A stretch of DNA of 37,038 nt, from positions 1-37,038 of the forward strand of contig CALWAV010000026.1 of assembly GCA_944375745.1 (NCBI GenBank), read 5' to 3'. Position 1 is the stretch's first letter, and each line of letters opens with the position of its first letter. This stretch comes from an uncultured Merdimonas sp. Its GTDB lineage: Bacteria > Bacillota > Clostridia > Lachnospirales > Lachnospiraceae. Positions 1 to 7,881 of this stretch are shown here, one piece after another. The position numbers and the translations under genes are program-made. A model generated the notes under the pieces. The model was not told the DNA's origin, did not search any database, and saw only the letters and a program-made list of their open reading frames with translations.

Positions 1-107
1 AAGAAGAATACGAACGGCGGAGAGCTCCGTTTATGAAGAGAATGCAGTATTTCGATGACGGACACGCTTCCGACGCTGTGGTAGATTATATTGTGGAACA
101 CACCTGA
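1..107 (+). CDS. C-terminal fragment of a protein, possibly CDP-glycerol glycerophosphotransferase family
   Basis: An open frame enters from the left edge (first full codon at position 3) and ends at TGA 105-107, giving about 34 residues. The tail has a YFDDGHASDAVVDYI-like segment. This resembles the end of TagB/TagF-type CDP-glycerol glycerophosphotransferases, where a DDG-x-A-S-x-x-V motif closes the protein, but the fragment is too short for a firm family call. Gene identity is therefore tentative. The frame is followed directly by a strong terminator and converges on rfbF. A teichoic-acid-type enzyme would fit the surface-polymer context. Confidence 0.5.
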   Translation, partial: EEYERRRAPFMKRMQYFDDGHASDAVVDYIVEHT

Positions 108-175
108 AAAAGGAGACAGTCCAGCAGAGTTCCGGCTTGTCAAGCTCTGAATCTCTGCTGAACTGTCTCCTTTTT
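107..175. terminator. Bidirectional rho-independent terminator between convergent genes
   Basis: The arms 112-129 and 153-170 form an 18-bp stem with one mismatch around a 23-base loop. Five T follow on the plus side (171-175) and five A precede on the left (107-111), which read as T on the minus strand. It can therefore stop both the plus-strand gene ending at 107 and rfbF from the minus strand. Confidence 0.9.
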
Positions 176-267
176 ATCTGTATCCTTTTATCTGCATCCT
201 GCAGCAGCCCGAACGCCTAAAGCCGCTCCCGGGCTTTCTGTTTTTCTGCCTTCTCCCGTCCTCCGGG

Positions 268-1041
268 TTACTCCCAGGTCTTCCAGGGCGCGTTTCCGGA
301 ATTCCAGAGCTCTTCCAGCCTCTGCTTGTCCTGCAGGGTATCCATACAGCGCCAGAAGCCTTTGTGGCGGTAGCTCATCAGCTGTCCTTCCTGTGCCAGC
401 TGCTCCAGGGGCTCCCGCTCAAAGGAGGTCTCATCGCCTTCAATATAATCCAGGACCTCCGGTTCCAGAACCATATAGCCCCCATTGATCCAGTTTACGT
501 CTGTCTGGCTCTTCTCCCGGAAGGACTTGATCTGGTCTCCTTCCATATCCATCACGCCGAACCTTCCCTCCGGCTGCACTGCCGTCAGGGTGGCCAGCTT
601 CCCGTGTTTTCTGTGTGTTTCCACCAGCTTTCCGATATCAATATCCGCCACGCCGTCCCCGTAGGTCATCATAAAGGTCTCGTTTCCGATATAGGACTTT
701 ACCCTCTTGATTCTTCCGCCTGTCATGGTATTCAGGCCTGTATCCACGATGGTCACCTTCCAGTCTTCCGTATAGGAATTATGGACGGTCATCTGATTTC
801 CCTGAGAAAAGTCAAAAGTAATATCGCTGTTATAGATAAAGTAATCCGCGAACCACTTTTTGATGACTTCCTGCTTGTAGCCCGCGCATATGATAAATTC
901 ACGGTACCCGTACCTGGTGTATTCTTTCATGATATGCCAGAGCACAGGCATGCCTCCCACCTCGATCATAGGTTTGGGCTTAAACCGGGATTCCTCTGAA
1001 ATTCTTGTACCGAAGCCACCGGCCAGAATCACTGTCTTCAT
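268..1041 (-). CDS. rfbF: Glucose-1-phosphate cytidylyltransferase (CDP-glucose synthase)
   Basis: RfbF makes CDP-glucose from CTP and glucose-1-phosphate, the first step towards CDP-activated deoxysugars. The 257-residue length is typical of the family. The N-terminal nucleotidyltransferase signature is present: GGFGTR at residues 8-13 and KPKPM at 21-25. A YGDGV acidic motif and the family-like segments YKQEVIKKWF and INGGYMV are also seen. The ATG at 1041 has a consensus AGGAGGT about 8 bases upstream. It has a good sigma-A-like promoter of its own, so it can be transcribed apart from the acyltransferase genes upstream. No CDP-glucose 4,6-dehydratase (RfbG) or later enzyme occurs in the window, so the use of CDP-glucose cannot be told from here. 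Confidence 0.93.
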   Translation of the reverse strand: MKTVILAGGFGTRISEESRFKPKPMIEVGGMPVLWHIMKEYTRYGYREFIICAGYKQEVIKKWFADYFIYNSDITFDFSQGNQMTVHNSYTEDWKVTIVDTGLNTMTGGRIKRVKSYIGNETFMMTYGDGVADIDIGKLVETHRKHGKLATLTAVQPEGRFGVMDMEGDQIKSFREKSQTDVNWINGGYMVLEPEVLDYIEGDETSFEREPLEQLAQEGQLMSYRHKGFWRCMDTLQDKQRLEELWNSGNAPWKTWE

Positions 1042-1092
1042 CCTTCTACCTCCTGGAACCGGACCCTCTCTCCTGTCCGTATTTCTTTCTCT

Positions 1093-1121
1093 ATCATAAA
1101 TGATTTTTGTCCGTTTCTCAA
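1093..1121 (-). promoter_or_regulatory. Sigma-A-like promoter for rfbF
   Basis: On the minus strand a -35 TTGAGA (1121-1116) and a -10 TATGAT (1098-1093) are separated by exactly 17 bases. They lie about 50-80 bases upstream of the rfbF start, in the 140-base gap after the acyltransferase gene. The match to the housekeeping consensus is good (5 of 6 at each box). No clear terminator was seen between 1183 and this promoter, so read-through from the long operon is also possible. Confidence 0.65.
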
Positions 1122-1182
1122 CCGGAATCGTCTGTTTTTATATTTCTCCAGCTGTTGCTGTCCACATCATGAAACACAGCCT

Positions 1183-2118
1183 CTAACTCAAAATTCCAAG
1201 GGCCCGCAGCAAAGTCCCGATCAGGGAATACGCAAACAGATGCAGGCAGAGCACCGGCAGGGTATGCCTCCCCAGAAAACCGCAGGCCCTGGCCAGAATT
1301 TTCCCATGTTTCTCCAGAAAAAGCGAGAACTCCATGACCAGCAGAGAACCCAGGCTTCCCACAATCAGATACAGTACCATAGACCGCCCATAATCTGCCA
1401 CAGACATATTCACGCTCCCATTCAGCCAGGAAAGTACCGCGAACACTGCTGCTGTCAAAAGAATCCAGACAGGTTTCTGATACAGCTCTTCCACAAGCTT
1501 CCTCTCAGCCGCGGCCTTTCCGAAAGCCATAAAGGATACCGCATACAGAGCGCAGTCCAGACTCCAGGGCAGCAGCACCGGGCAGAGATAGTGAAGCAGC
1601 ACGGAAATCAGCAGGGTTCCCAGACTGAAAAGCGCCAGTTTCTTTTTATCGCCTTTTGCTGCCCGCATCAGAAGCCAGAACACAAGACAGCTGACAAACA
1701 TGGCAGTCAGAAACCAGGTAGGCGCATTCAGGATCTGCATAAAATATATATTTTTCGGAGCACCTGACGGGAACAGGCTGTTTCGGGAATAGAGAATTCC
1801 CAGCAGCGGGAAAAAGGACTGGGCGCTCACCTGCCCTGTCAGAAGGTCATTTTTCACAAAGAAAAACAGAAACAGGAACAGATTATACCCGAAATAGGGC
1901 ACCAGCAGACGCCGGGCCTTCTTTGCCGCAAATTTCAGAAAGCTCTCTTCCGGCCGGTAAGTAAAGGTCATTCCCGCAAGGATGAAAAAGACAGGCATAT
2001 AAAACATGCCGCCGAAAAAGGTCACCAAACCGAAGGATCTTCCCGTATGAACCAGGAGAACCACCAGAATCCCCACCGCTTTGGCTATATCCAGCCATAG
2101 CACACGTTTCTTCTCCAT
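1183..2118 (-). CDS. Membrane acyltransferase, acyltransferase-3 / NolL (fucose 4-O-acetylase-like) type
   Basis: An integral membrane protein of 311 residues with about ten hydrophobic segments. The N-terminus (W-L-D-I-A-K with VGILVVLLVH, His24) followed by an MPVFFILAG segment is the layout of acyltransferase-3 proteins of the NolL/fucose 4-O-acetylase branch, which acetylate sugars at the membrane. It starts two bases after the stop of the neighbouring acyltransferase gene, so the two are co-transcribed. The substrate is not shown by sequence. Fucose is a reasonable guess only because fkp heads the operon. The C-terminus is hydrophobic and complete. Confidence 0.8.
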   Translation of the reverse strand: MEKKRVLWLDIAKAVGILVVLLVHTGRSFGLVTFFGGMFYMPVFFILAGMTFTYRPEESFLKFAAKKARRLLVPYFGYNLFLFLFFFVKNDLLTGQVSAQSFFPLLGILYSRNSLFPSGAPKNIYFMQILNAPTWFLTAMFVSCLVFWLLMRAAKGDKKKLALFSLGTLLISVLLHYLCPVLLPWSLDCALYAVSFMAFGKAAAERKLVEELYQKPVWILLTAAVFAVLSWLNGSVNMSVADYGRSMVLYLIVGSLGSLLVMEFSLFLEKHGKILARACGFLGRHTLPVLCLHLFAYSLIGTLLRALGILS

Positions 2119-2119
2119 G

Positions 2120-3286
2120 TTAAGCCCTCTCTCCTTTCCGTCCTGAAACCAGGCGCCGGATGCCCCGCTCCAGATATCCGCTCACAGGCTCCAGATATCT
2201 GCGGCTTAAAGATGACAGCAGCAGCACCAGTGCGGTAGTACACACAAAATCCAGGCCCACGGTCAGGTGATAGCCAAGTCTCTCATGAAGCGCCAGGAAG
2301 AACCAGCAGGAGAAGGTAGCCACCACCGGGAAATGCAGCAGATACAGAGAATAAGACACATCTCCCAGAAACCGGAATGGCCTTGCCCCGAAGAACCGCT
2401 GCAGCCCGCCAAGGCCCAGCACGCCTGCCAGCAGTCCCACTGCTCCGGCCACATGATAAATCACCGTATAGGCCGGCGGAAGGATTCCGTAGATTGTACC
2501 CGTCATATCAGAGCCGATAGAGGGATAGGACAAAAGATAGATCCCCAGTACAAAAGAAAGGACGGGCAGCACCCAGTATCGTTTCCAGAGATCCATGCCC
2601 CTTTTCTGAGTACAGAAGAAATCGCTGACCGCAAATCCCAGGAATACAGCGGTAAAATAAATATCCGTAGTCATGGAAACCAGAATCATCACTGCGTAGA
2701 CAATATAACGCAGCCGGTTCTCTCCCACAAGATACGCTGCCAGATATACTACCAGAGCGCCCCAGAACAGATAGGGAATCGTCCAGAGCACTCCATTATA
2801 ATCATTGCTGCCCTGGAGGAAACATCCGATCAGGCTCTCATAAAGCATCTTCAGAAAATCCGGGGCAAACTGATTAAAGCCCGCGAACCAGGCTTCCGAC
2901 TTGGTGAACACAGCTGTTTCCGCGTTCCGGTAAAGCCCCAGCCGCATCAGCACATAGATCAGGATATTCACGGCCAGAATCATGGGCATCAGGCGGAAAT
3001 ACCGCTTCCAGGCGCTGGTTCCAAGCCTTTTTCTGTCCCGTCCCACAAAATAAGACAGGCAGAGCACAAATCCGCTGAATACCAGGAAAAGGCAGACTGC
3101 TCCATTGCCGCTGTAGAAAAGGTTCAGCGGGCTCTCTCCGATGGCAATCTCGATCTGAGAGGCCGTGTGGCAGGACTCCGGCAGAAGACTGTAGGCCCCA
3201 TAATAGAAGGCAAACACAAAATGGCAGAAATATACCATCAGCGCGCCGATTCCCTTCAGACCGTTGATATAATCCAGTATTTTCAT
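2120..3286 (-). CDS. Membrane acyltransferase, acyltransferase-3 family (OafA/YrhL-like)
   Basis: A 388-residue multi-pass protein. The N-terminal motif (N-G-L-K-G-I-G-A followed by His22) and the later NGAVCLFLVFSGFVL segment match the acyltransferase-3 family, which transfers acetyl or related groups to extracellular polysaccharide. About ten membrane segments are visible, and the C-terminus is basic. No C-terminal SGNH domain is fused. The start overlaps the stop of the SGNH-fold gene by four bases (ATGA), so translation is coupled. With the MBOAT, the SGNH protein and the NolL-like gene this makes an O-acylation cassette. Confidence 0.88.
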   Translation of the reverse strand: MKILDYINGLKGIGALMVYFCHFVFAFYYGAYSLLPESCHTASQIEIAIGESPLNLFYSGNGAVCLFLVFSGFVLCLSYFVGRDRKRLGTSAWKRYFRLMPMILAVNILIYVLMRLGLYRNAETAVFTKSEAWFAGFNQFAPDFLKMLYESLIGCFLQGSNDYNGVLWTIPYLFWGALVVYLAAYLVGENRLRYIVYAVMILVSMTTDIYFTAVFLGFAVSDFFCTQKRGMDLWKRYWVLPVLSFVLGIYLLSYPSIGSDMTGTIYGILPPAYTVIYHVAGAVGLLAGVLGLGGLQRFFGARPFRFLGDVSYSLYLLHFPVVATFSCWFFLALHERLGYHLTVGLDFVCTTALVLLLSSLSRRYLEPVSGYLERGIRRLVSGRKGERA

Positions 3287-4224
3287 GATCCTGCTCCCTC
3301 CTTTACCGCGCCGCAGAGCTGCCGTGTATATTCCGTCCGGCCTGCCGCCGACAGGTGTATCAGATCCTGAAAATATCCCGGGTCAGAAGAATCAAAGGCC
3401 AGATCCTCCGCGCAGAGAAGCGTAAAGCTTCCGCTTCCGTCCCAGCCCGCCTGCAGTCCGCGTATCTGCTCCAGGCAGAGCTCATAGAGCTCCATATAAT
3501 CCGGATCCGCGTACATTCTCTCGTACTTGGGCGTCTCCAGAAAATACAGATTCAGATCGTACTCTCCGGCCAGCTCCGCTATCTTCCGGTATCCTTCCAC
3601 CTGAGCCTCATTCAGTCCATCCCTGCTTCCCAGGGTTCCCAGGGCATAAAGCTCCTCCCTGGTGCTTCCTTCCTGCTGCAGCAGTGTTCCTCCGTTCCGA
3701 AACTGAGAGGATACCAGGGCGTTATTCACCGGCCAGGTCAGAAGCTGCTCGTTGTTTGCGGTCACAAAGAACTCGAAAAAATCCGCGAAGGACGCATCCC
3801 CCTTTTCCGCCATCAGGCTCCAGGCTTCGGCCTTAAAGCCAAGGTCCGTATCCAGCAGAATCTTGGTGTCGCTGATCCAGGGATCAGCAGCGGCTGTATA
3901 GGGGTACAAATCAATATACAGATTTTCTATTTCCAGCCCCTCCTCCAGCATGTATTCCAGTTCCATGGCCATCAGAGCAGGCTGATTTCCATTGTAGGAA
4001 AGAATATAGGAAGTTCCGGGCAGCTCCTCCTCCAGCACATCGATGGAGAGCCCCTGACGGAACATGGAGGAGCCGATAAACAGGTTTTCCGTCTTCTGCT
4101 CCTTGATGGCAGCCTGCATTCCGTAAGTGGAGACAGGAAGAAGACGGGCATATTCATTCTTCAGAAGGACCAGAAGAAGGGCTGCCAGAAGGGCGCCTCC
4201 TATGGTCAGAAGGATTCGCTTCAT
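3283..4224 (-). CDS. SGNH-fold (DltD/AlgJ-like) membrane-anchored partner of the MBOAT
   Basis: A 313-residue protein with one N-terminal membrane helix (about residues 5-22) and an extracytoplasmic domain. A block-I-like motif F-I-G-S-S-M-F-R-Q-G has candidate catalytic Ser52/Ser53. Near the C-terminus D287-L-I-H290 matches the D-x-x-H block of SGNH esterases/acyltransferases. It lies just downstream of an MBOAT gene, as DltD lies with DltB and AlgJ/AlgX with AlgI, so it probably takes the acyl group carried across the membrane and places it on a sugar. The overall sequence is divergent and no closer name is justified. The ATG has AAAGGAG upstream. Confidence 0.72.
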   Translation of the reverse strand: MKRILLTIGGALLAALLLVLLKNEYARLLPVSTYGMQAAIKEQKTENLFIGSSMFRQGLSIDVLEEELPGTSYILSYNGNQPALMAMELEYMLEEGLEIENLYIDLYPYTAAADPWISDTKILLDTDLGFKAEAWSLMAEKGDASFADFFEFFVTANNEQLLTWPVNNALVSSQFRNGGTLLQQEGSTREELYALGTLGSRDGLNEAQVEGYRKIAELAGEYDLNLYFLETPKYERMYADPDYMELYELCLEQIRGLQAGWDGSGSFTLLCAEDLAFDSSDPGYFQDLIHLSAAGRTEYTRQLCGAVKEGAGS

Positions 4225-4301
4225 ATGATTCTCCTTTGCTTTTCCTTATCCAGAACCTTTCAGGACTTCCGCTTCATCCGCCGGATGAGGCAGACCTTCT
4301 G

Positions 4302-5735
4302 TCAGAAATTCGCGTAAAGGAAGCCGGATACGCCGAATACTCCAAAGAGCACAATACTTACAGTCATCAGAGCCAGCCAGAAGACGGACAGATATGTCTC
4401 GCCTCTGTCCTTGGTCTTTCCATAGACCCGCCCTCTCTCATAGAGGAACAGCAGAAACAGAAACCCGCAGGCTGTCAGGAAATAAGCGGCGCAGGTATTG
4501 TCGCCGGTAAAGGGCAGAATGGAATTCTGGATATCCCCATAGGACAGGGAAAAGCCTGTCACCGCGTGCTTCAGATACCGAAGCGCTGCTCCCAGGCTTT
4601 CCGCCCGGAAAAATACCCAGCCAAGGGTCACTCCCAGGAAGGTAACCACGGTCTGCCAGATCCGCCTTGCCAGAGTACAGTCCGGCTTTTTCTTCCGGGA
4701 AAAAAGATTCCAGACGCCATGGATGCCGCCCCAGATTACAAAGGTCCAGCTGGCTCCGTGCCAGAGGCCGCTTATAAGAAATACAGCCATCACATTGAAG
4801 CCATGGCGCAGGGCGGAAACCCGGTTTCCGCCCAGAGGGATATAGATATAATCCTTCAGCCAGCTGGAAAGGGAAATATGCCAGCGGCTCCAGAATTCCT
4901 TGATTCCCCTGGAAAAATAAGGACAGTCAAAATTCTTTCTGCTGCGGATTCCCAGCAGCTCTCCCATACCCACAGCGATATCCGAGTACCCGGAAAAATC
5001 ACAGTAAATCTGAAAAGAATAGAAAAACGCGGCCATCACGCATGCCAGGCCCGGATAACTTTCCGGCGCGGCAAATACCGCGTCCACATAGCCTCCGAGC
5101 CGGTTGGCGATGACCATTTTCTTGAAAAGCCCCAGCACAATCCGCTGAAGCCCTTCCCCGGCCAGACCCGCGTCAAAAACAGGCCCTGCATGAAGCTGGG
5201 AAAGAAATCCTTCCGAGCGCTCAATGGGGCCGGACACAATCTGCGGGAAAAACAGCACATAGGTCAGGTAGGCTCCGCAGCCGGACAGTCCCTTTTCCGC
5301 AGTCCGCTTACCCAGATAGATATCCGCGTGATAGCTGATCATCTTGAAGGTATAATAGGAAATTCCCAGAGGCAGCGCCAGGGATAACACCGGAACGCTT
5401 CCCTGCAGTCCGAAAACCCTGAGAAGAGACCAGACCGAACCCACGAAAAAGTTAAAATATTTGAATACAAAAAGAACCAGAAGCTCCGGCAGCACCGCCG
5501 CCAGAAGCCAGGCCTTCTTTTTTCCTTTTGTCTCTGCCTTTTCCATGCCGATGCCGGCCGCAAAGGACCAGAGGGCGCTGCCTGCCGCAAGCAGAAGCAG
5601 GCGGGGGTCTGCGCTCAGATAAAAAAGCAGGCTGGCGGCCAGCAGAATCCACTGTCTTCCCGCCCTTGGGGTAAGATAATAGACTGCCAGCACGCCGGCC
5701 AGAAAGATAAGAGTCAGCATAATGTCTGATGTCAT
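4302..5735 (-). CDS. MBOAT family O-acyltransferase (AlgI/DltB-like)
   Basis: A 477-residue polytopic protein that should move acyl groups across the membrane for extracellular glycan O-acylation. Family hallmarks are present: PLGISYYTF near residue 121, FPQIVSGPI near 163, YCDFSGYSDIA at about 244-254, R-W-H286 followed by SLSSWLKDYIYIPLGG, and the catalytic SGLWHG with His326. All key residues are intact. The start overlaps the stop of the upstream GT-C-like gene by four bases. A 77-base gap, without a clear terminator, separates it from the SGNH partner. Confidence 0.95.
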   Translation of the reverse strand: MTSDIMLTLIFLAGVLAVYYLTPRAGRQWILLAASLLFYLSADPRLLLLAAGSALWSFAAGIGMEKAETKGKKKAWLLAAVLPELLVLFVFKYFNFFVGSVWSLLRVFGLQGSVPVLSLALPLGISYYTFKMISYHADIYLGKRTAEKGLSGCGAYLTYVLFFPQIVSGPIERSEGFLSQLHAGPVFDAGLAGEGLQRIVLGLFKKMVIANRLGGYVDAVFAAPESYPGLACVMAAFFYSFQIYCDFSGYSDIAVGMGELLGIRSRKNFDCPYFSRGIKEFWSRWHISLSSWLKDYIYIPLGGNRVSALRHGFNVMAVFLISGLWHGASWTFVIWGGIHGVWNLFSRKKKPDCTLARRIWQTVVTFLGVTLGWVFFRAESLGAALRYLKHAVTGFSLSYGDIQNSILPFTGDNTCAAYFLTACGFLFLLFLYERGRVYGKTKDRGETYLSVFWLALMTVSIVLFGVFGVSGFLYANF

Positions 5736-6655
5736 TGTTCAGCTCCCTGTACAGACGCCTGCCGGGCTGTCTCTCTGTAAATATCAGCTCCCACATTGAC
5801 CAGAATGCCCAGGAGAATAACGGAAAACACTACCATAGGCAGCTTCGTCTCTCCATTGATGGCATAAGCATAGGCACTGTAGGAAACGATAAGATGCAGC
5901 ATCGGAAGGTAAAAACGTTCTTTCCTGCCCATGCAGTAAAGCAGGGCCGCGATGTCCGCCGTATATCCTGCCCATGCGGGCATATACGGAGCAAAATACG
6001 GAATCAGCACTGCCAGAAACAGAAAAAGCTGCAGGGCCAGGTCCTGGGTTATCCGCACCTTCTTTCTGGCAAAGCAGTAGGCAAGGGTCAGAAGAAGCCC
6101 CGCCAGAACCAGCACAGATACCTTGTCAAAAAGATTTACAAAGGCTTCCGAGCCGATGATCTCATAGAAGTTCGGCCAGCCTCTGGTCAGACTTAATGGA
6201 TAATCCACATCCAGAGCCAGCTGCCACTGCCACATACGGTACAGCGCTGCTCCGATGCCTGCCAGCACGCTCAAAGCGCTTAAGATCTTAAATCCCCGAA
6301 GATAAAGATAAAAGCCAGCGAAAAACAGAATCACGTAATACACCGCGTTCACATTCCAGAGAGCGCCGTTGGCTGCCACAGTGGGATAAATTACAAGAAT
6401 TGCGTAGGTCAGAAACGCCCGCTCCCTGCTTCCCGTACAGTAATGTACGATAGCCCCGCACAGCACAGCCAGCACATATTCCAGCACAATAGCCCCGATT
6501 TTTTCAGGCCCCGTCACCGTATAGTCTATCACAGGAAGGCGCAGAAAAATCCCTGTGCCCGTGATGCACACCGCCAGCAGCACGTCCAGAAAGGTAAAGG
6601 TGAAAGTTCCGATTTTCCATTTTTTTATGATAAAATTTCTCAAAAAATCGTCCAT
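5732..6655 (-). CDS. Degenerate GT-C-like membrane protein, paralogue of the adjacent gene
   Basis: I place the start at ATG 6655, overlapping the upstream TAA (TAATG) with AAAGGAG 8 bases before it. A longer frame to 6733 would lie inside the preceding gene. The protein is 307 residues with about nine membrane segments. It aligns by eye along its C-terminal half with the neighbour: N-x-Y-x-I-I-G, then A-R-K-x-x-R-I-T, then PYF, A-D-I-A and K-x-F-Y-x-P. Where the neighbour has H-M-H-E-R-Y-G and A-L-W-A-Q-C-D, this copy has Y-M-P-A-W-A-G (224-230) and A-L-W-N-V-N-A (98-104). The acidic first-loop motif is also missing. It is probably not a glycosyltransferase itself but a partner, a flippase-like helper or a decaying duplicate. 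Confidence 0.75.
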   Translation of the reverse strand: MDDFLRNFIIKKWKIGTFTFTFLDVLLAVCITGTGIFLRLPVIDYTVTGPEKIGAIVLEYVLAVLCGAIVHYCTGSRERAFLTYAILVIYPTVAANGALWNVNAVYYVILFFAGFYLYLRGFKILSALSVLAGIGAALYRMWQWQLALDVDYPLSLTRGWPNFYEIIGSEAFVNLFDKVSVLVLAGLLLTLAYCFARKKVRITQDLALQLFLFLAVLIPYFAPYMPAWAGYTADIAALLYCMGRKERFYLPMLHLIVSYSAYAYAINGETKLPMVVFSVILLGILVNVGADIYRETARQASVQGAEQ

Positions 6656-7872
6656 TACGCTTTCTCCTTTCTGAGGGCAGCCTCTGATATCTCCAGGTTT
6701 TCCTGATTCTCCGGATTTTTCATAAATTTCCAAATATCAAGGCCCACCGCAATCAGAAGCCCCAGCTCCACAAAGGCCCAGACTCCGTAATAAATGGGCG
6801 GTTCACTGGCCCCTCTGTGGCTTAAGTAAGCCATATAGCAGTTGAAGGATACCAGAAGCTGGGCAAGGGGAATGTAAAATTTCTTCACATTCATCATGGC
6901 GTAGATGATCGCCAGAATATCCGCCACACAGCCGTACCGCTCATGCATATGCGGCAGGAAATAAGGGGTCAGAATCGCGAAAAACAGCGCCATCTGCACG
7001 ATGAACTCATTGGTAATCCGGTAACGCTTCCGGGCCATGGCATACATGAGAATCATCAGGATGCCTAAGATCAGCCATGTGCCTGAAGAAGCATATTCCA
7101 GAAGAAAATACTGGTTTCCGATGATCTGATAGATATTGGCCCACTTGATGGACAGGGACCACACATCCTGGGCTCCCTGGGCCATGTAAATATTGATCAG
7201 GTCCATCAGCGGCCGTCCTGCGATCCAGGCCGGCACGATGCTTAAGAAATACAGAACCGGAATCCACAGAAAATGCTTTAGCTGCACCTTTTTATTCACC
7301 CAGAGAATCACAAGAAACGGGAAAATAAACAGGGACTGCAGCTTGAATACAAAGGCCATGCCGTAAAAGAACATGGCAAGGTTCGGCCTCTCTTCAAAAA
7401 AGTAATAAAAGCAGAGCAGAAGAAAGGTCATGAAAATAATATCGCACTGGGCCCAGAGGGCGCTGTTGGCCCAGATGGTAGGAACCAGCAGCATCAGCCC
7501 ATAGGCTGTCATGCTTTTCAGTTTGCTTCCGGTCACTTTCCATACAATCTTCCCCATGATCACGGCAGCCACAAAATCAAGAACAATATGCAGTCCCTTG
7601 TAGGCTGTCATGGGATTGATCGGCAGCTTGCTGATCACCCACAGAATATAGACAAAGGTGGGGGTATAATCGTAACGGTCCGTGGCCAGGTAGGAAAATC
7701 CCATCTCCTTTAGGTCCGAAATCCAGGGATCCCAGTACATCACCCAGTCATCTGTGGTCACCACACGCAGTATCAGGCGAATCGCCAGAGCAATCAGCGT
7801 CATGGCCGCCAGATATCCGTAATCCATCCGGTCAAATTTCATGACCCCGCGTTTTTCCGCCGTCTTTTTCAT
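6655..7872 (-). CDS. GT-C family membrane glycosyltransferase (Gpi18/COG5542-like)
   Basis: A 405-residue polytopic protein predicted to transfer a sugar from a polyprenyl-phosphate carrier on the outer face of the membrane. The first extracytoplasmic loop has the acidic T-D-D-W (Asp41, Asp42) and Y-W-D48-P-W. A-L-W-A-Q-C-D144 and H308-M-H-E-R-Y-G314 are typical conserved positions of Gpi18-like mannosyltransferases. The start has AGGAG 7 bases upstream, inside the end of the GtrB-like gene. That gene would supply the polyprenyl-phosphate sugar, so the two form a donor/transferase pair. The sugar cannot be read from sequence. Confidence 0.85.
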   Translation of the reverse strand: MKKTAEKRGVMKFDRMDYGYLAAMTLIALAIRLILRVVTTDDWVMYWDPWISDLKEMGFSYLATDRYDYTPTFVYILWVISKLPINPMTAYKGLHIVLDFVAAVIMGKIVWKVTGSKLKSMTAYGLMLLVPTIWANSALWAQCDIIFMTFLLLCFYYFFEERPNLAMFFYGMAFVFKLQSLFIFPFLVILWVNKKVQLKHFLWIPVLYFLSIVPAWIAGRPLMDLINIYMAQGAQDVWSLSIKWANIYQIIGNQYFLLEYASSGTWLILGILMILMYAMARKRYRITNEFIVQMALFFAILTPYFLPHMHERYGCVADILAIIYAMMNVKKFYIPLAQLLVSFNCYMAYLSHRGASEPPIYYGVWAFVELGLLIAVGLDIWKFMKNPENQENLEISEAALRKEKA

Positions 7873-7881
7873 AAAACACTC

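Noticed and set aside
200-243. Second hairpin (AGCCCG...CGGGCT) after the main terminator
   Set aside because: Only six paired bases with an 18-base loop; the strong terminator at 107-175 already explains the end of both genes.
2267-3370. Plus-strand frame of 367 codons
   Set aside because: It is antisense to the acyltransferase-3 gene, rich in His, Gln and Pro, and has no family motif.
4225-4301. Small palindrome (CATCCGCCGGATG) between the MBOAT and SGNH genes as a terminator
   Set aside because: The stem is short and there is no T-run on the minus strand; the genes appear co-transcribed.
4236-5387. Plus-strand frame of 383 codons
   Set aside because: It is the complement of the well-supported MBOAT gene and has biased, motif-free composition.
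6656-6733. Longer start for the degenerate GT-C-like protein
   Set aside because: It would overlap the upstream gene by 79 bases and lacks a good ribosome binding site. The TAATG start at 6655 has AAAGGAG.
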